From Paenibacillus sp. BK033 (GTDB taxonomy: Bacteria > Bacillota > Bacilli > Paenibacillales > Paenibacillaceae): a stretch of 64,000 nt of DNA. The translations under genes and the position numbers were made by a program. How positions within the stretch are numbered: the first letter of the stretch is position 1; every line of letters begins with the position of its first letter. The notes beneath the pieces are model-generated. The model was not told where the DNA came from. It was given only the letters and a program-made list of their open reading frames with translations, and did not search any database. Shown one piece after another: positions 25,163 through 32,764 of the stretch. The stretch is from positions 558,001 to 622,000 of the forward strand of contig NZ_SLVP01000002.1 of assembly GCF_004345425.1 (NCBI RefSeq), in the 5' to 3' direction.

Positions 25163-26080
25163 GTGAGCGATTCAAACGTATCAGGTTCAAAAGTTTCCTC
25201 GAATGTCTTTGCCATCTGGATCAGCTTATTCAGCAATCTGATACTGACGGGCATTAAACTCATTGTTGGCCTTATGTTCAAAAGCCAGGTATTAATCGCG
25301 GACGGCGTACATAACGCCGGTGACGTCATTGCGTCGATGGCCGCCTTGGGCGCCGCTAAGGTTGCGCAGAAGCCCGCGGACGAGGACCATCCGTACGGTC
25401 ATGGCAAAAGCGAGCTGATCGGCTCCGCGCTGGTCGCCATTATCATGGTGGTCGCGGCTTTATTTATCGCTTATCATTCCTTTGAGTCCTTCTTCCACCC
25501 TGCCGCCGCTGCAAGCATGGTCGCTTTCGTAGCCGCCGTTGTCTCCCTTTTCTGGAAGCTGTGGCTGTACATTTATTGCATTCGAGTCAGCAAGCAGACG
25601 AGCAGTAAAAGCCTGGAGGCTACCGCATTCGACCATCTGGCCGACGTTTATGCGTCGCTTGCCGCCGTGATTGGGATCGGCGCGGCTATCATCGGGGAAA
25701 GAAATGACATTTCGTTCTTAAGCTACGGCGATGCCGCTGCGGGGATTGTTGTTGCCTATTTCGTATTAAAGCTTGCTTATCATATGGGAAAAGAAGCTGT
25801 GGATGTACTCATGGAGAAGACCGTGTCCCCGGAGAAGCTTCAGGATTACGAGCGCCTTGTCTCCTCGATCCCCGAAGTAAAGCGGATTGATAGAATCCGG
25901 GCGAGAGAATTTGGGCAATACGTCATGATTGACGTCCGTGTCGGCATTCCCGGAGAGCTTACCATCCAGGAAGGTCATGATGTCTCCCGAAAAATAAAAC
26001 AAACGATTCTCGACCGTCACAAGGATGTGGAAGAAGTCCTTATCCACCTGAATCCGTGGTATAAGGAAGACTCGGAGTGA
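25163..26080 (+). CDS. Cation diffusion facilitator family transporter
   Basis: A 305-residue metal efflux protein (CzcD/FieF/MntE group). It has six membrane helices; the metal site in helix 2 is in LIADGVHNAGD and in helix 5 in AFDHLADVYASL, giving the usual HxxxD / HD-type ligands. DEDHPYGHGKSELIG is the family signature. The C-terminal 85 residues form the cytoplasmic ferredoxin-like metal domain (IPEVKRIDRIRAREFG). GTG start, GGAGG 9 nt before. Whether it exports Zn, Mn or Fe is not decided by sequence. Confidence 0.9.
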   Translation: MSDSNVSGSKVSSNVFAIWISLFSNLILTGIKLIVGLMFKSQVLIADGVHNAGDVIASMAALGAAKVAQKPADEDHPYGHGKSELIGSALVAIIMVVAALFIAYHSFESFFHPAAAASMVAFVAAVVSLFWKLWLYIYCIRVSKQTSSKSLEATAFDHLADVYASLAAVIGIGAAIIGERNDISFLSYGDAAAGIVVAYFVLKLAYHMGKEAVDVLMEKTVSPEKLQDYERLVSSIPEVKRIDRIRAREFGQYVMIDVRVGIPGELTIQEGHDVSRKIKQTILDRHKDVEEVLIHLNPWYKEDSE

Positions 26081-26088
26081 CCCTCGCT

Positions 26089-26113
26089 AAAGACCTGCAA
26101 GGGTCTTTTTTTT
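26089..26113 (+). terminator. Terminator of the cation efflux gene
   Basis: AAAGACC-TGCAAG-GGTCTTT followed by Ts. The remaining gap up to 26334 shows no gene. Confidence 0.8.
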
Positions 26114-26334
26114 GATTTCAAAAAAATGGAGTTTAGCAATTAATTCAAATGCAAGGATGGGTTCGAGGCTTTCCGGCCCGGACCCTGCCTCGCTGCCATA
26201 CAACGGCTTCTGACCGGAAGTTCTGCAAAAAAGCAGCAAATATTTGCATGACACTTCTCTTTTTGGTGCAACAATACCAATAGGGAACTCGTTATTATAG
26301 ATGCTATAGCAAATTCCAAACAAGAGGAGAGTCG

Positions 26335-27291
26335 ATGATGAAATTAAAAGCCGTTCTGTTGCTGGCCATGTCCATGCTGCTTGTATTTACTCTGGGACAA
26401 ACCGTATTCGCCTTCAGTGATACAAGCAAAGACCCAAATAAATCAAAGATTGAGTCCCTGCAAAAGCAAGGGGTTGTAAAAGGCGAAAAAGGCGATAAAT
26501 TCAATTCGAGCGGCAAGCTGACCTATGCTTCCGGCATTTCGATGATCGTCAAAGCTTTTGACCTCAATATCGACAACATTCGTTTTATCAAGAAGCCCGA
26601 GGTTTCCGATTATTACCCGAATCTGAAGGATGGCTCCTGGTATGCGGATGCGTTTATCATTGCCCAATACAATGGCCTGGAAGTTCCCAAGAACGTAAAA
26701 GCCAACGATGAAATGACGCGCGAGCAGTTCGCCCATCATCTCTTCAAGGCGATCACGAAAAAAGGCGACTTCGCTTTTATCGAACTCTACATGACGATTA
26801 ACGACGAAAAGGATGTTAACAAGGATTATATGAACAGCATCCAAAAGCTGCTCATTTCCAAAATCGCAACGCTGGATAAGAAAAACAATTTCTATCCAAA
26901 ACAAAAAATTACGCGCGGCGTGGCTGCAGGCTGGTTGTACGACGGCCTCGAATTCGTAAAGAAAACGCCTACCATTCCGGCAGAGCCGGCCCCGCAGCCG
27001 ATTCAGGATCTTAAGCTGACCGTAACTTCGGTGAACAAAGACATCAACAAAGTAACCGTGTCCGGTCAAGCGCCTCATCCTGGCTATGGCCTGCGCATTA
27101 CATCGATCTCCTTCGTTGACGGCCAAGCGGTCATAAAGGTTGAGACGGTTCAACCGGATCCAACCAAAATGTACCCGCAAGTGATCACGGAAGTTAGCGC
27201 AACCACTTACGTAGACGCGGCCTACAAGCCGGTATTGGCTTCAACGAAGGCTGATACCTCCGTAAGCAGCAGCGTGGCCTCGGCTAGCTAA
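26335..27291 (+). CDS. Secreted SLH-like protein with PrcB-type C-terminal domain
   Basis: A 318-residue exported protein. The signal peptide (MMKLKAVLLLAMSMLLVFTLGQ) ends near VFAFSD. Residues about 30-210 contain weak S-layer-homology repeats (LTYASGISMIVKAFD, ANDEMTREQFAHHLFKAI, KQKITRGVAAGWLYDGL). Residues about 225-300 resemble the PrcB protease-complex domain, with VSGQAPHPGYGLRITSI and YPQVITEVSATTYVD. A cell-wall anchored role is likely. GAGGAGAG precedes two ATGs (26335 and 26338). Monocistronic. The domain calls are by pattern only. Confidence 0.75.
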   Translation: MMKLKAVLLLAMSMLLVFTLGQTVFAFSDTSKDPNKSKIESLQKQGVVKGEKGDKFNSSGKLTYASGISMIVKAFDLNIDNIRFIKKPEVSDYYPNLKDGSWYADAFIIAQYNGLEVPKNVKANDEMTREQFAHHLFKAITKKGDFAFIELYMTINDEKDVNKDYMNSIQKLLISKIATLDKKNNFYPKQKITRGVAAGWLYDGLEFVKKTPTIPAEPAPQPIQDLKLTVTSVNKDINKVTVSGQAPHPGYGLRITSISFVDGQAVIKVETVQPDPTKMYPQVITEVSATTYVDAAYKPVLASTKADTSVSSSVASAS

Positions 27292-27304
27292 TTCCGACGA
27301 AATG

Positions 27305-27350
27305 AAAAGCCTCCGGGTCCATCTCAATAGATGGCTCTGGAGGCTTTTTT
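27305..27350. terminator. Bidirectional terminator
   Basis: AAAAGCCTCC and GGAGGCTTTT pair, with inner CCATC/GATGG. It separates the SLH-like gene from ung. Confidence 0.85.
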
Positions 27351-27354
27351 CGTA

Positions 27355-28044
27355 TTAATGATCCTCGGGCTGCTCTGGCAGGCTCCAATCAATCTCCGTA
27401 TAGCCAAGGCTCCGCAAATGCTCGTTTACTCTAGAGAACGGACGGCTGCCAAAAAAACCTCTGCGCGCCGCCAGCGGGCTTGGATGCGCCGAGGCGATTA
27501 CAGGATGCTTGCCGGTATCAATAAAGGCGGCTTTATCCTGGGCATGCTTGCCCCATAAAATAAACACAACCGGTTCTTCCCGTTCATTCAGCTTGCGGAT
27601 AATCCGGTCGGTAAACCGTTCCCAGCCCAGCTTCTGATGCGAATTGGGCTGCCCCTCTTCGACGGTCAGAACCGTGTTAAGAAGCAATACCCCTTGCTTG
27701 GCCCACGTCACAAGCGAGCCATGCTGCGGAATCGGACAACCGATATCCTGCTGCAGCTCTTTATAAATATTTCTCAAAGAAGGCGGGATAACGATCCCCT
27801 TTTGTACGGAGAAGCTAAGCCCATGCGCCTGCCCCGGTCCATGATAAGGATCCTGTCCGATGATGACAACCTTCGTTTGTTCGTAAGGCGTATACCGCAG
27901 CGCGTTCAAAACATGCTCGGCCTTCGGATACACCGTCTTCGTTGCGTAGAGCTCGCCAAGCTGCTCTTCCATCTGCTTGAAGTAAGGCTCGTCCATCTCG
28001 CCGCGCAGCAGCTCGGCCCAGTCATTGTTCAGTTGAAAATCCAT
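27355..28044 (-). CDS. ung: Uracil-DNA glycosylase
   Basis: A 229-residue family 1 UDG that removes uracil from DNA to start base-excision repair. Motif A with the catalytic Asp is VIIGQDPYHGPGQAHG, and the C-terminal DNA-binding loop with its His is HPSPLAARRGFFGS. Both are intact, and the length is normal. It follows the RNase H-like gene by 16 bp and is likely co-transcribed with it. Confidence 0.95.
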   Translation of the reverse strand: MDFQLNNDWAELLRGEMDEPYFKQMEEQLGELYATKTVYPKAEHVLNALRYTPYEQTKVVIIGQDPYHGPGQAHGLSFSVQKGIVIPPSLRNIYKELQQDIGCPIPQHGSLVTWAKQGVLLLNTVLTVEEGQPNSHQKLGWERFTDRIIRKLNEREEPVVFILWGKHAQDKAAFIDTGKHPVIASAHPSPLAARRGFFGSRPFSRVNEHLRSLGYTEIDWSLPEQPEDH

Positions 28045-28060
28045 CTGTCTGTCTTCTCCC

Positions 28061-28735
28061 TTATTTCCGTCCGAAATCCGCGCGGATTTCTCCCCATTCT
28101 TCCGTATTCCACTTCACGACTTTATTGCTGTACGTATTATTGCGCAGCCAGTCCAGCGCCCAATCGGCCAGCTCCCAAATCTGCTTGGTCGAAGCATTTC
28201 TTACGAGACTCGAAGCGATCTTCTTGTTCCTGAGCCAGCTTAATGCCGTCCTTGAATCGCTGTAGATCGTTTTGCTGCTTCCCTGCTTCTTGAGATAATC
28301 GAGGGCATGAACAACGGCAATAAACTCGCCAAGATTATTGGTGCCGTTCGGAATAGGACCGACGTAGAACAGGATATCGCCCGTTTGCGTATCGACGCCT
28401 TTATATTCAACCGGTCCCGGATTGCCCCGCGTGCCAACGTCAACGGAGATGCTGTCATAATCAATCTCCTGCTCCTCAGCCGCTGCAGCCGATTTGGAGG
28501 CGTAATAGCCGGGTTTCTTCTTTGCAGGCGAAGCATCAGGCGCTGCCGCTCCTTTTCCCTGCCCCCAATGGTTCTTCCAGCCTTCCTTATACGCTGCTTC
28601 CGCTTTATCCTTGGACTCAAAAGATTTGTATTTCGCTTCCGGATATCCGTTCACCTGCGCTTGGCACTCCGGCCAGCTCTTGTACACGCCTGGCTGCTTG
28701 CCGACCCAGACGACATAATGCTTGCTTCCCGCCAT
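28061..28735 (-). CDS. Ribonuclease H with N-terminal viroplasmin domain
   Basis: A 224-residue protein with two domains. Residues 1-55 are a caulimovirus viroplasmin-like (RNase H1 N-terminal) module, KHYVVWVGKQPGVYKSWPECQ and YKSFESKDKAEAAY, which binds RNA:DNA hybrids. A Lys/Ala/Pro linker follows. Residues about 90-224 are the RNase H fold, with acidic residues at SISVDVGTRGNPG, NNLGEF, YSDSRTALSWL and RADF. It would cut RNA in RNA:DNA hybrids. GGTGG precedes the ATG. It lies ahead of ung, a plausible DNA-repair pairing. Confidence 0.88.
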   Translation of the reverse strand: MAGSKHYVVWVGKQPGVYKSWPECQAQVNGYPEAKYKSFESKDKAEAAYKEGWKNHWGQGKGAAAPDASPAKKKPGYYASKSAAAAEEQEIDYDSISVDVGTRGNPGPVEYKGVDTQTGDILFYVGPIPNGTNNLGEFIAVVHALDYLKKQGSSKTIYSDSRTALSWLRNKKIASSLVRNASTKQIWELADWALDWLRNNTYSNKVVKWNTEEWGEIRADFGRK

Positions 28736-28826
28736 CCATGAACCACCTTTGCTTTCAACATTGTCTTCCTATTGTAAAGGATTCGAGGACAATCATCCAT
28801 ACTCAAACCAGATTCAAACGCAAGTA

Positions 28827-28866
28827 AAAACCCCTTTCGTTGACCGTGGCCAACCGAAAGGGGTTT
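28827..28866 (-). terminator. Terminator of the tRNA cluster
   Basis: AAACCCCTTTCG pairs with CGAAAGGGGTTT; on the minus strand GGGGTTTTTACTT follows. Confidence 0.8.
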
Positions 28867-28896
28867 ATCTTATAATTCCTATGTAGTTCTGAAAAA

Positions 28897-28985
28897 TGGT
28901 GCCGAGGACGGGAATCGAACCCGTACGGTGGTCACCCACCGCAGGATTTTAAGTCCTGTGCGTCTGCCAGTTCCGCCACCCCGGC
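28897..28985 (-). tRNA. tRNA-Leu (anticodon TAA)
   Basis: The minus strand folds into a cloverleaf with acceptor GCCGGGG/CCTCGGC, anticodon loop CTTAAAA (TAA) and the long variable arm of class II tRNAs. The CCA end is encoded (28897-28899). Confidence 0.93.
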
Positions 28986-29005
28986 ATTTGTCTTGATGCT
29001 TCAAA

Positions 29006-29082
29006 TGGTGGGCCCTGAGGGACTCGAACCCACGACCAATCGGTTATGAGCCGACCGCTCTAACCAACTGAGCTAAGGGCCC
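29006..29082 (-). tRNA. tRNA-Ile2 (anticodon CAT, lysidine-modified)
   Basis: Acceptor GGGCCCT/AGGGCCC and anticodon loop CTCATAA. The CAT anticodon would read as Met, but the GGCTCATAACC arm matches bacterial Ile2 tRNAs that TilS modifies to read AUA. An elongator Met tRNA cannot be fully excluded. CCA is encoded. Confidence 0.78.
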
Positions 29083-29118
29083 TCGATAAACGTCAGAATC
29101 ACGTTTCGGTCGAGTGGT

Positions 29119-29195
29119 TGGTTGCGGGGGCAGGATTTGAACCTGCGGCCTTCGGGTTATGAGCCCGACGAGCTACCGAGCTGCTCCACCCCGCG
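29119..29195 (-). tRNA. Initiator tRNA-fMet (anticodon CAT)
   Basis: Acceptor CGCGGGG/CCCCGCA has the C1-A72 mismatch typical of initiators. The anticodon stem TCGGG-CTCATAA-CCCGA has three G-C pairs. CCA is encoded. It is the first gene of the fMet-Ile2-Leu cluster. Confidence 0.93.
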
Positions 29196-29240
29196 ATATC
29201 CATTTGTTAAAGTCATCAAATTGAAATGGCGACATGGATT

Positions 29241-29270
29241 AATATACTATACTCCTATATGCCGAGTCAA
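29241..29270 (-). promoter_or_regulatory. Promoter of the tRNA cluster
   Basis: On the minus strand -35 TTGACT (29265-29270), 18-bp spacer, -10 TATATT (29241-29246), 45 bp before tRNA-fMet. Confidence 0.6.
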
Positions 29271-29347
29271 GCATTTATTTCTCATCCAGGAAAAAAAATG
29301 AACATTTTTTATTTGAACATATCGTTGTGCCCTCCACAACATATGCT

Positions 29348-29512
29348 TTAAACAAGAAAGCGCACGCCGTAACGACCTTTTCGCGACCGGAAAACCTCGA
29401 TCTCCTGCGGGCATTCGTAGCCGTATACCCACCAGTCATTTTCCATTCTTCTTACGAGACAGCCGGCCTGAAATTTGGTTTCGTATAGCCGTACCCAATA
29501 TATCCATTTCAT
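29348..29512 (-). CDS. Small hypothetical protein, 54 residues
   Basis: A short protein beginning MKWIYWVRLYETKFQAGCLV, with an aromatic-rich middle (NDWWVYGYECPQEIEVF) and a basic end. It has two Cys and no membrane helix or signal. GGAGG lies about 8 nt before the ATG at 29512; the longer frame lacks such a site. I do not recognise it. No promoter is evident. Confidence 0.55.
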   Translation of the reverse strand: MKWIYWVRLYETKFQAGCLVRRMENDWWVYGYECPQEIEVFRSRKGRYGVRFLV

Positions 29513-29695
29513 AACGGATCCCTCCTCGCGATATATAATGCCCAAATTCGGTGAAATCAAGCAAATCGGGTATAATCAAAATATCGATCGAAGAGCCGTC
29601 TTCAAGAGGTACCGCATACGTTTCGCAAGTGAAAAATATGCAAAGGATAAAGATAGCTTATACTTTCCGATTTTCGAATAAAGGAGCTGATGAGT

Positions 29696-30208
29696 ATGCT
29701 TTACGGTATTGCGGTATTCCCTTCAAAAGCTGTACAGGACTTCGCCGACAGCTGGCGTATTCGACATGATCCGCATTATTCGATCATTCCGCCGCATATG
29801 ACGGTCCGGGACAAGGAAGAGCTCTCCGATGCGCAATTACCGGCTATTACCGAGCATCTGGAAGCCGTCGCTTCGCAAACCAAACCGCTTCAGGTCCGGT
29901 TTAACCGCGTCTCTTCCTTTTATCCCGCAAGTCACGTGCTGTATTTGGCGCTGGAAGATCCAACGCCCATGATCCGGCTCCATGAAGCCGTCTGCGCCGG
30001 GCCGCTTCAAGTTCCGGCACCGAACTTCGTCTACACCCCGCATGTGACGATCGGGCAAAATATGCCGCCGGATGAGCTCCATGATCTTTACGGCAATCTC
30101 CGGATGTCGGCCGTCGATCTGACCTCGTCGATTGATCAGCTTCATCTTCTTCGCAAGACAGCCAGCGGTGTCTGGCATATCGATAAGAGCTTTGGTCTGC
30201 TGGGATAG
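29696..30208 (+). CDS. yjcG: YjcG-type 2H phosphoesterase (2'-5' RNA ligase-like)
   Basis: A 170-residue protein like B. subtilis YjcG. The two HxT/S catalytic motifs of the 2H superfamily are HMTV near residue 35 and HVTIGQ near residue 120, each preceded by Pro. It probably hydrolyses a 2',3'-cyclic phosphate or 2'-5' bond on RNA, but the substrate is unproven. The second ATG (29696) is spaced 9 nt from AAGGAG and is preferred to 29690. It ends before a shared terminator. Confidence 0.85.
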   Translation: MLYGIAVFPSKAVQDFADSWRIRHDPHYSIIPPHMTVRDKEELSDAQLPAITEHLEAVASQTKPLQVRFNRVSSFYPASHVLYLALEDPTPMIRLHEAVCAGPLQVPAPNFVYTPHVTIGQNMPPDELHDLYGNLRMSAVDLTSSIDQLHLLRKTASGVWHIDKSFGLLG

Positions 30209-30267
30209 AATTAGGAGCAGGAGCTGAGCACTCGAATGTTCCTCCGCTCTCTATTGCTTATAAGAGC

Positions 30268-30310
30268 GAAAAAAGCGGCTGTGCCAGATTTAATCTGCAC
30301 AGCCGCTTCT
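30268..30310. terminator. Bidirectional terminator
   Basis: AAGCGGCTGTGC pairs with GCACAGCCGCTT around an inner CAGATT/AATCTG. It separates yjcG from the convergent five-gene operon. Confidence 0.8.
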
Positions 30311-30322
30311 TTGTTTTACGAA

Positions 30323-31867
30323 TTAGCCTGCCGGTACGGCTTCTACGGCCGTGTCGTCAAGCGGTTTAACGATTGGACCGCCGCCGCCGACGCCCTCACC
30401 GGTGCCGCCATTCGGATTCGTCTTTAATTTCTCAAGGACGGCGTTTCCTTTTGTCTCCCATTCCTGGAGCGCTTCCTTCGCCGATATATCCCCTTTAATG
30501 ACCTTCTGGAACAATTCGTAACCAGGAGACTGCGCTTCCCAGATGCCCGGTTTCTCGCGCTGCAGCTTCTCCGTATCGGTCGATTGCGGAGGAATCGGCT
30601 TCAGCGTCGTAAACGCGTTGATGTTGTAGTTCATTCCGTCTTTCGGTTTCAGGAATTCTTTGCGCGCAACCAGCTCATACGAGCTGCGCGATTTCAGCTC
30701 TGCCCAATCCTTGCTGTTCGTAAATTGCACGAAGTCCCAAGCATCGTCTGGGTTTTGCGCTTTCGCGTTGATACCCATCAGCTGGCTGAAGTAGATATTG
30801 CCCCCGATGCCAGGTTTGGATGTTTGAGTCGGCATCGTCACGACATCCCAGTCGAAAGGCGTGAAGTTCTTAATCTTCGAAGCATTGTTCATCGCGTTGC
30901 TGATCTCATTTACGTAGCCGTATTCCGCGATGGTCATCGCGACTTTTCCGTTCAGGAACATATCGCTGCCAAGCGGATTGTAGGCGCCTGGATTATCGGT
31001 GGAAATCTTCGTCTGCCAAGCGTTCATATCCTCCTGGCTAGGAGAAATTTTTTGCTTGTAAAGGTTGGCTACCGCAGTCCAAGCGGATTCCCATTGCTCG
31101 TTGTTTACAAGCATTTTCTCGCCTTTGTCATCCCACATCTTCAGCTGCAATGGAGCCGCATAGGTCTGAACATCGCTGAAGCCGTCTCCTGCCCAACGGT
31201 TAATGGAGAGGCCAAACTTGCGGTCCGCTCCTTCGCCGGTAGCTACGCGCGAAGCCAGGTTGATGACTTCATCCCACGTCATATTGTCCGTTGGAAGATC
31301 GATGCCTTGATCAGCGAACAATTTTTTGTTGTAGTAAAGGGCGGAAGAGCTGAAAGTAGGCGTCAAAGCGTAAATATTGCCGCTGTCGTCCGCCGATTTG
31401 ATGCCGTCGATAACGGTTGGCACATAATCAGTCAGATCGAATTTGCTTTTCTGAATAAGCGGATCCAGCTGCTGAAGCAGATTGTCTTGGATCAAACGGC
31501 GAAGCATGCTGTAATCCAGAATAACCACGTCAACCGGATTGTCGCCTGTCAACATTTCTTTCATTTTCGCGAACGGATCCGGCTGTTTTACGACGCCGTT
31601 TGGATCCGGTGTATCATATCGTTGATCGTTGTAATCAATCGCGCTTACGATTTCGAAATCGATGTTCTTGTGCATCATTTCATACGTATCGGTATATTGC
31701 TGGCGGACGTACGACTCGTTATCCGCTCCTCCGTACAAGACGCCAAGACGAAGCACATGCTTCTCCGCCGTGCTCTCGGAGCCTTTGTTGCAGGCTGCCA
31801 GCAGCGATGTCGACATAATTAGTGATAAGGACAAGAAAGTAACTTTAGACGCCCATTTCCTCTTCAT
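30323..31867 (-). CDS. Extracellular solute-binding lipoprotein in an FtsX/MacB-type operon
   Basis: A 514-residue family 1-like solute-binding lipoprotein. The signal peptide ends in LLAACN, and the mature part has typical binder features (KLFADQGIDLPTDNMTWDEVINLA, GKVAMTIAEYGYVNEISNA, YNPLGSDMFLNGK). The C-terminus adds a Gly-rich tail (NPNGGTGEGVGGGG) not found in ordinary importer proteins. The start is ATG 31867. It is the last gene of the five-gene operon, 7 bp after the second ATPase, and has no importer permeases nearby, so it may be a ligand sensor or periplasmic-side partner of the FtsX-like permease. The ligand is unknown. Confidence 0.85.
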   Translation of the reverse strand: MKRKWASKVTFLSLSLIMSTSLLAACNKGSESTAEKHVLRLGVLYGGADNESYVRQQYTDTYEMMHKNIDFEIVSAIDYNDQRYDTPDPNGVVKQPDPFAKMKEMLTGDNPVDVVILDYSMLRRLIQDNLLQQLDPLIQKSKFDLTDYVPTVIDGIKSADDSGNIYALTPTFSSSALYYNKKLFADQGIDLPTDNMTWDEVINLASRVATGEGADRKFGLSINRWAGDGFSDVQTYAAPLQLKMWDDKGEKMLVNNEQWESAWTAVANLYKQKISPSQEDMNAWQTKISTDNPGAYNPLGSDMFLNGKVAMTIAEYGYVNEISNAMNNASKIKNFTPFDWDVVTMPTQTSKPGIGGNIYFSQLMGINAKAQNPDDAWDFVQFTNSKDWAELKSRSSYELVARKEFLKPKDGMNYNINAFTTLKPIPPQSTDTEKLQREKPGIWEAQSPGYELFQKVIKGDISAKEALQEWETKGNAVLEKLKTNPNGGTGEGVGGGGPIVKPLDDTAVEAVPAG

Positions 31868-31874
31868 TCGGTTC

Positions 31875-32759
31875 CTAACCCCCCAGTGATTTCGGCGGTG
31901 TAATAATAATCCGCTCGCCGTCAAATTCCATCGATGCCTTGTCTTTAATGTTTAGTGCGCTCAAATATTCTTTCGGTACCTGCAGTCGGCCGACACGATC
32001 CACGACAACGTAAGCCTCATGAACGGCTTGAAGTCCCTTCTCCTCCTGCTCTTCCTCACCTCCACCGGGAATCATATTCGGATTGCGTTTCAGAAATTCC
32101 GTGCTCGTTAATCCGTCGCGGATGGCAACGACACGGTCCACTTTGCCGGCAAGCGTAAGATCGTGGGTAACGATAACGATCGTTACGCCAAGCTCCCTGT
32201 TGAGCTTTCGGAATATCCCCATAATGAGATCCGAAGTTGCCGTATCTACGGAACCGGTTGGTTCGTCGGCAAGCAATAGCTTTGGACGGTTGCACAGCGA
32301 AATGGCGATAGCCACGCGCTGCTGTTCACCGCCGGAGAGCTGATGCAGCTTGTTGTGCATCCTTTCCTTGAGACCAACCCATTCCAGCAGCTGCTTGGCA
32401 TAAGCCCGGTCGACCTTGCCCGAGAGCATCATTGGCATTTCCACGTTTTCCAGAGCCGTCAGATACGGCAGCAGGTTCCGGGCGTTATTTTGCCAGATGA
32501 AGCCGACGGTTTCCCGCTTGTATTTCACAAGATCGTCTTCGGAAATTTTGAGCAGGTCCCATGGCCCGACATGGACGGAGCCGGCGGAAGGGCGGTCGAG
32601 ACCGCCCAATATATTCAGCAGGGTCGATTTACCGCTGCCGCTGTTGCCTATGATAGCCATAAGCTCTCCGTCTTCGACCTTCAGATTCAGGCCTTGCAGG
32701 GCGACGACCTCCAGATCGTCGCTTTTGTAAATTTTGACGAGCCCTTCGCATGTAATCAT
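31875..32759 (-). CDS. MacB/LolD-like ATPase with C-terminal AbrB-like domain
   Basis: A 294-residue ABC ATPase with an unusual tail. Walker A is GNSGSGKST (38-46), the signature LSGGEQQRVAIA (141-152), Walker B LLLADEPTGSVD, and the H-loop His in VTHD. An acidic linker (about 233-242) leads to residues 249-288, AYVVVDRVGRLQVPKEYL and GERIIITPP, which read like an AbrB/SpoVT swapped-hairpin module. The ATPase part should power the FtsX-type permease that starts upstream in the same operon. The tail may mediate dimerisation or regulation. It starts 5 bp after the permease gene. Confidence 0.88.
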   Translation of the reverse strand: MITCEGLVKIYKSDDLEVVALQGLNLKVEDGELMAIIGNSGSGKSTLLNILGGLDRPSAGSVHVGPWDLLKISEDDLVKYKRETVGFIWQNNARNLLPYLTALENVEMPMMLSGKVDRAYAKQLLEWVGLKERMHNKLHQLSGGEQQRVAIAISLCNRPKLLLADEPTGSVDTATSDLIMGIFRKLNRELGVTIVIVTHDLTLAGKVDRVVAIRDGLTSTEFLKRNPNMIPGGGEEEQEEKGLQAVHEAYVVVDRVGRLQVPKEYLSALNIKDKASMEFDGERIIITPPKSLGG

Positions 32760-32764
32760 GTTGT

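Noticed and set aside
30584..31822. A 412-codon plus-strand frame opposite the solute-binding protein gene
   Set aside because: Shadow of a well-supported lipoprotein gene; no ribosome site and no family resemblance.
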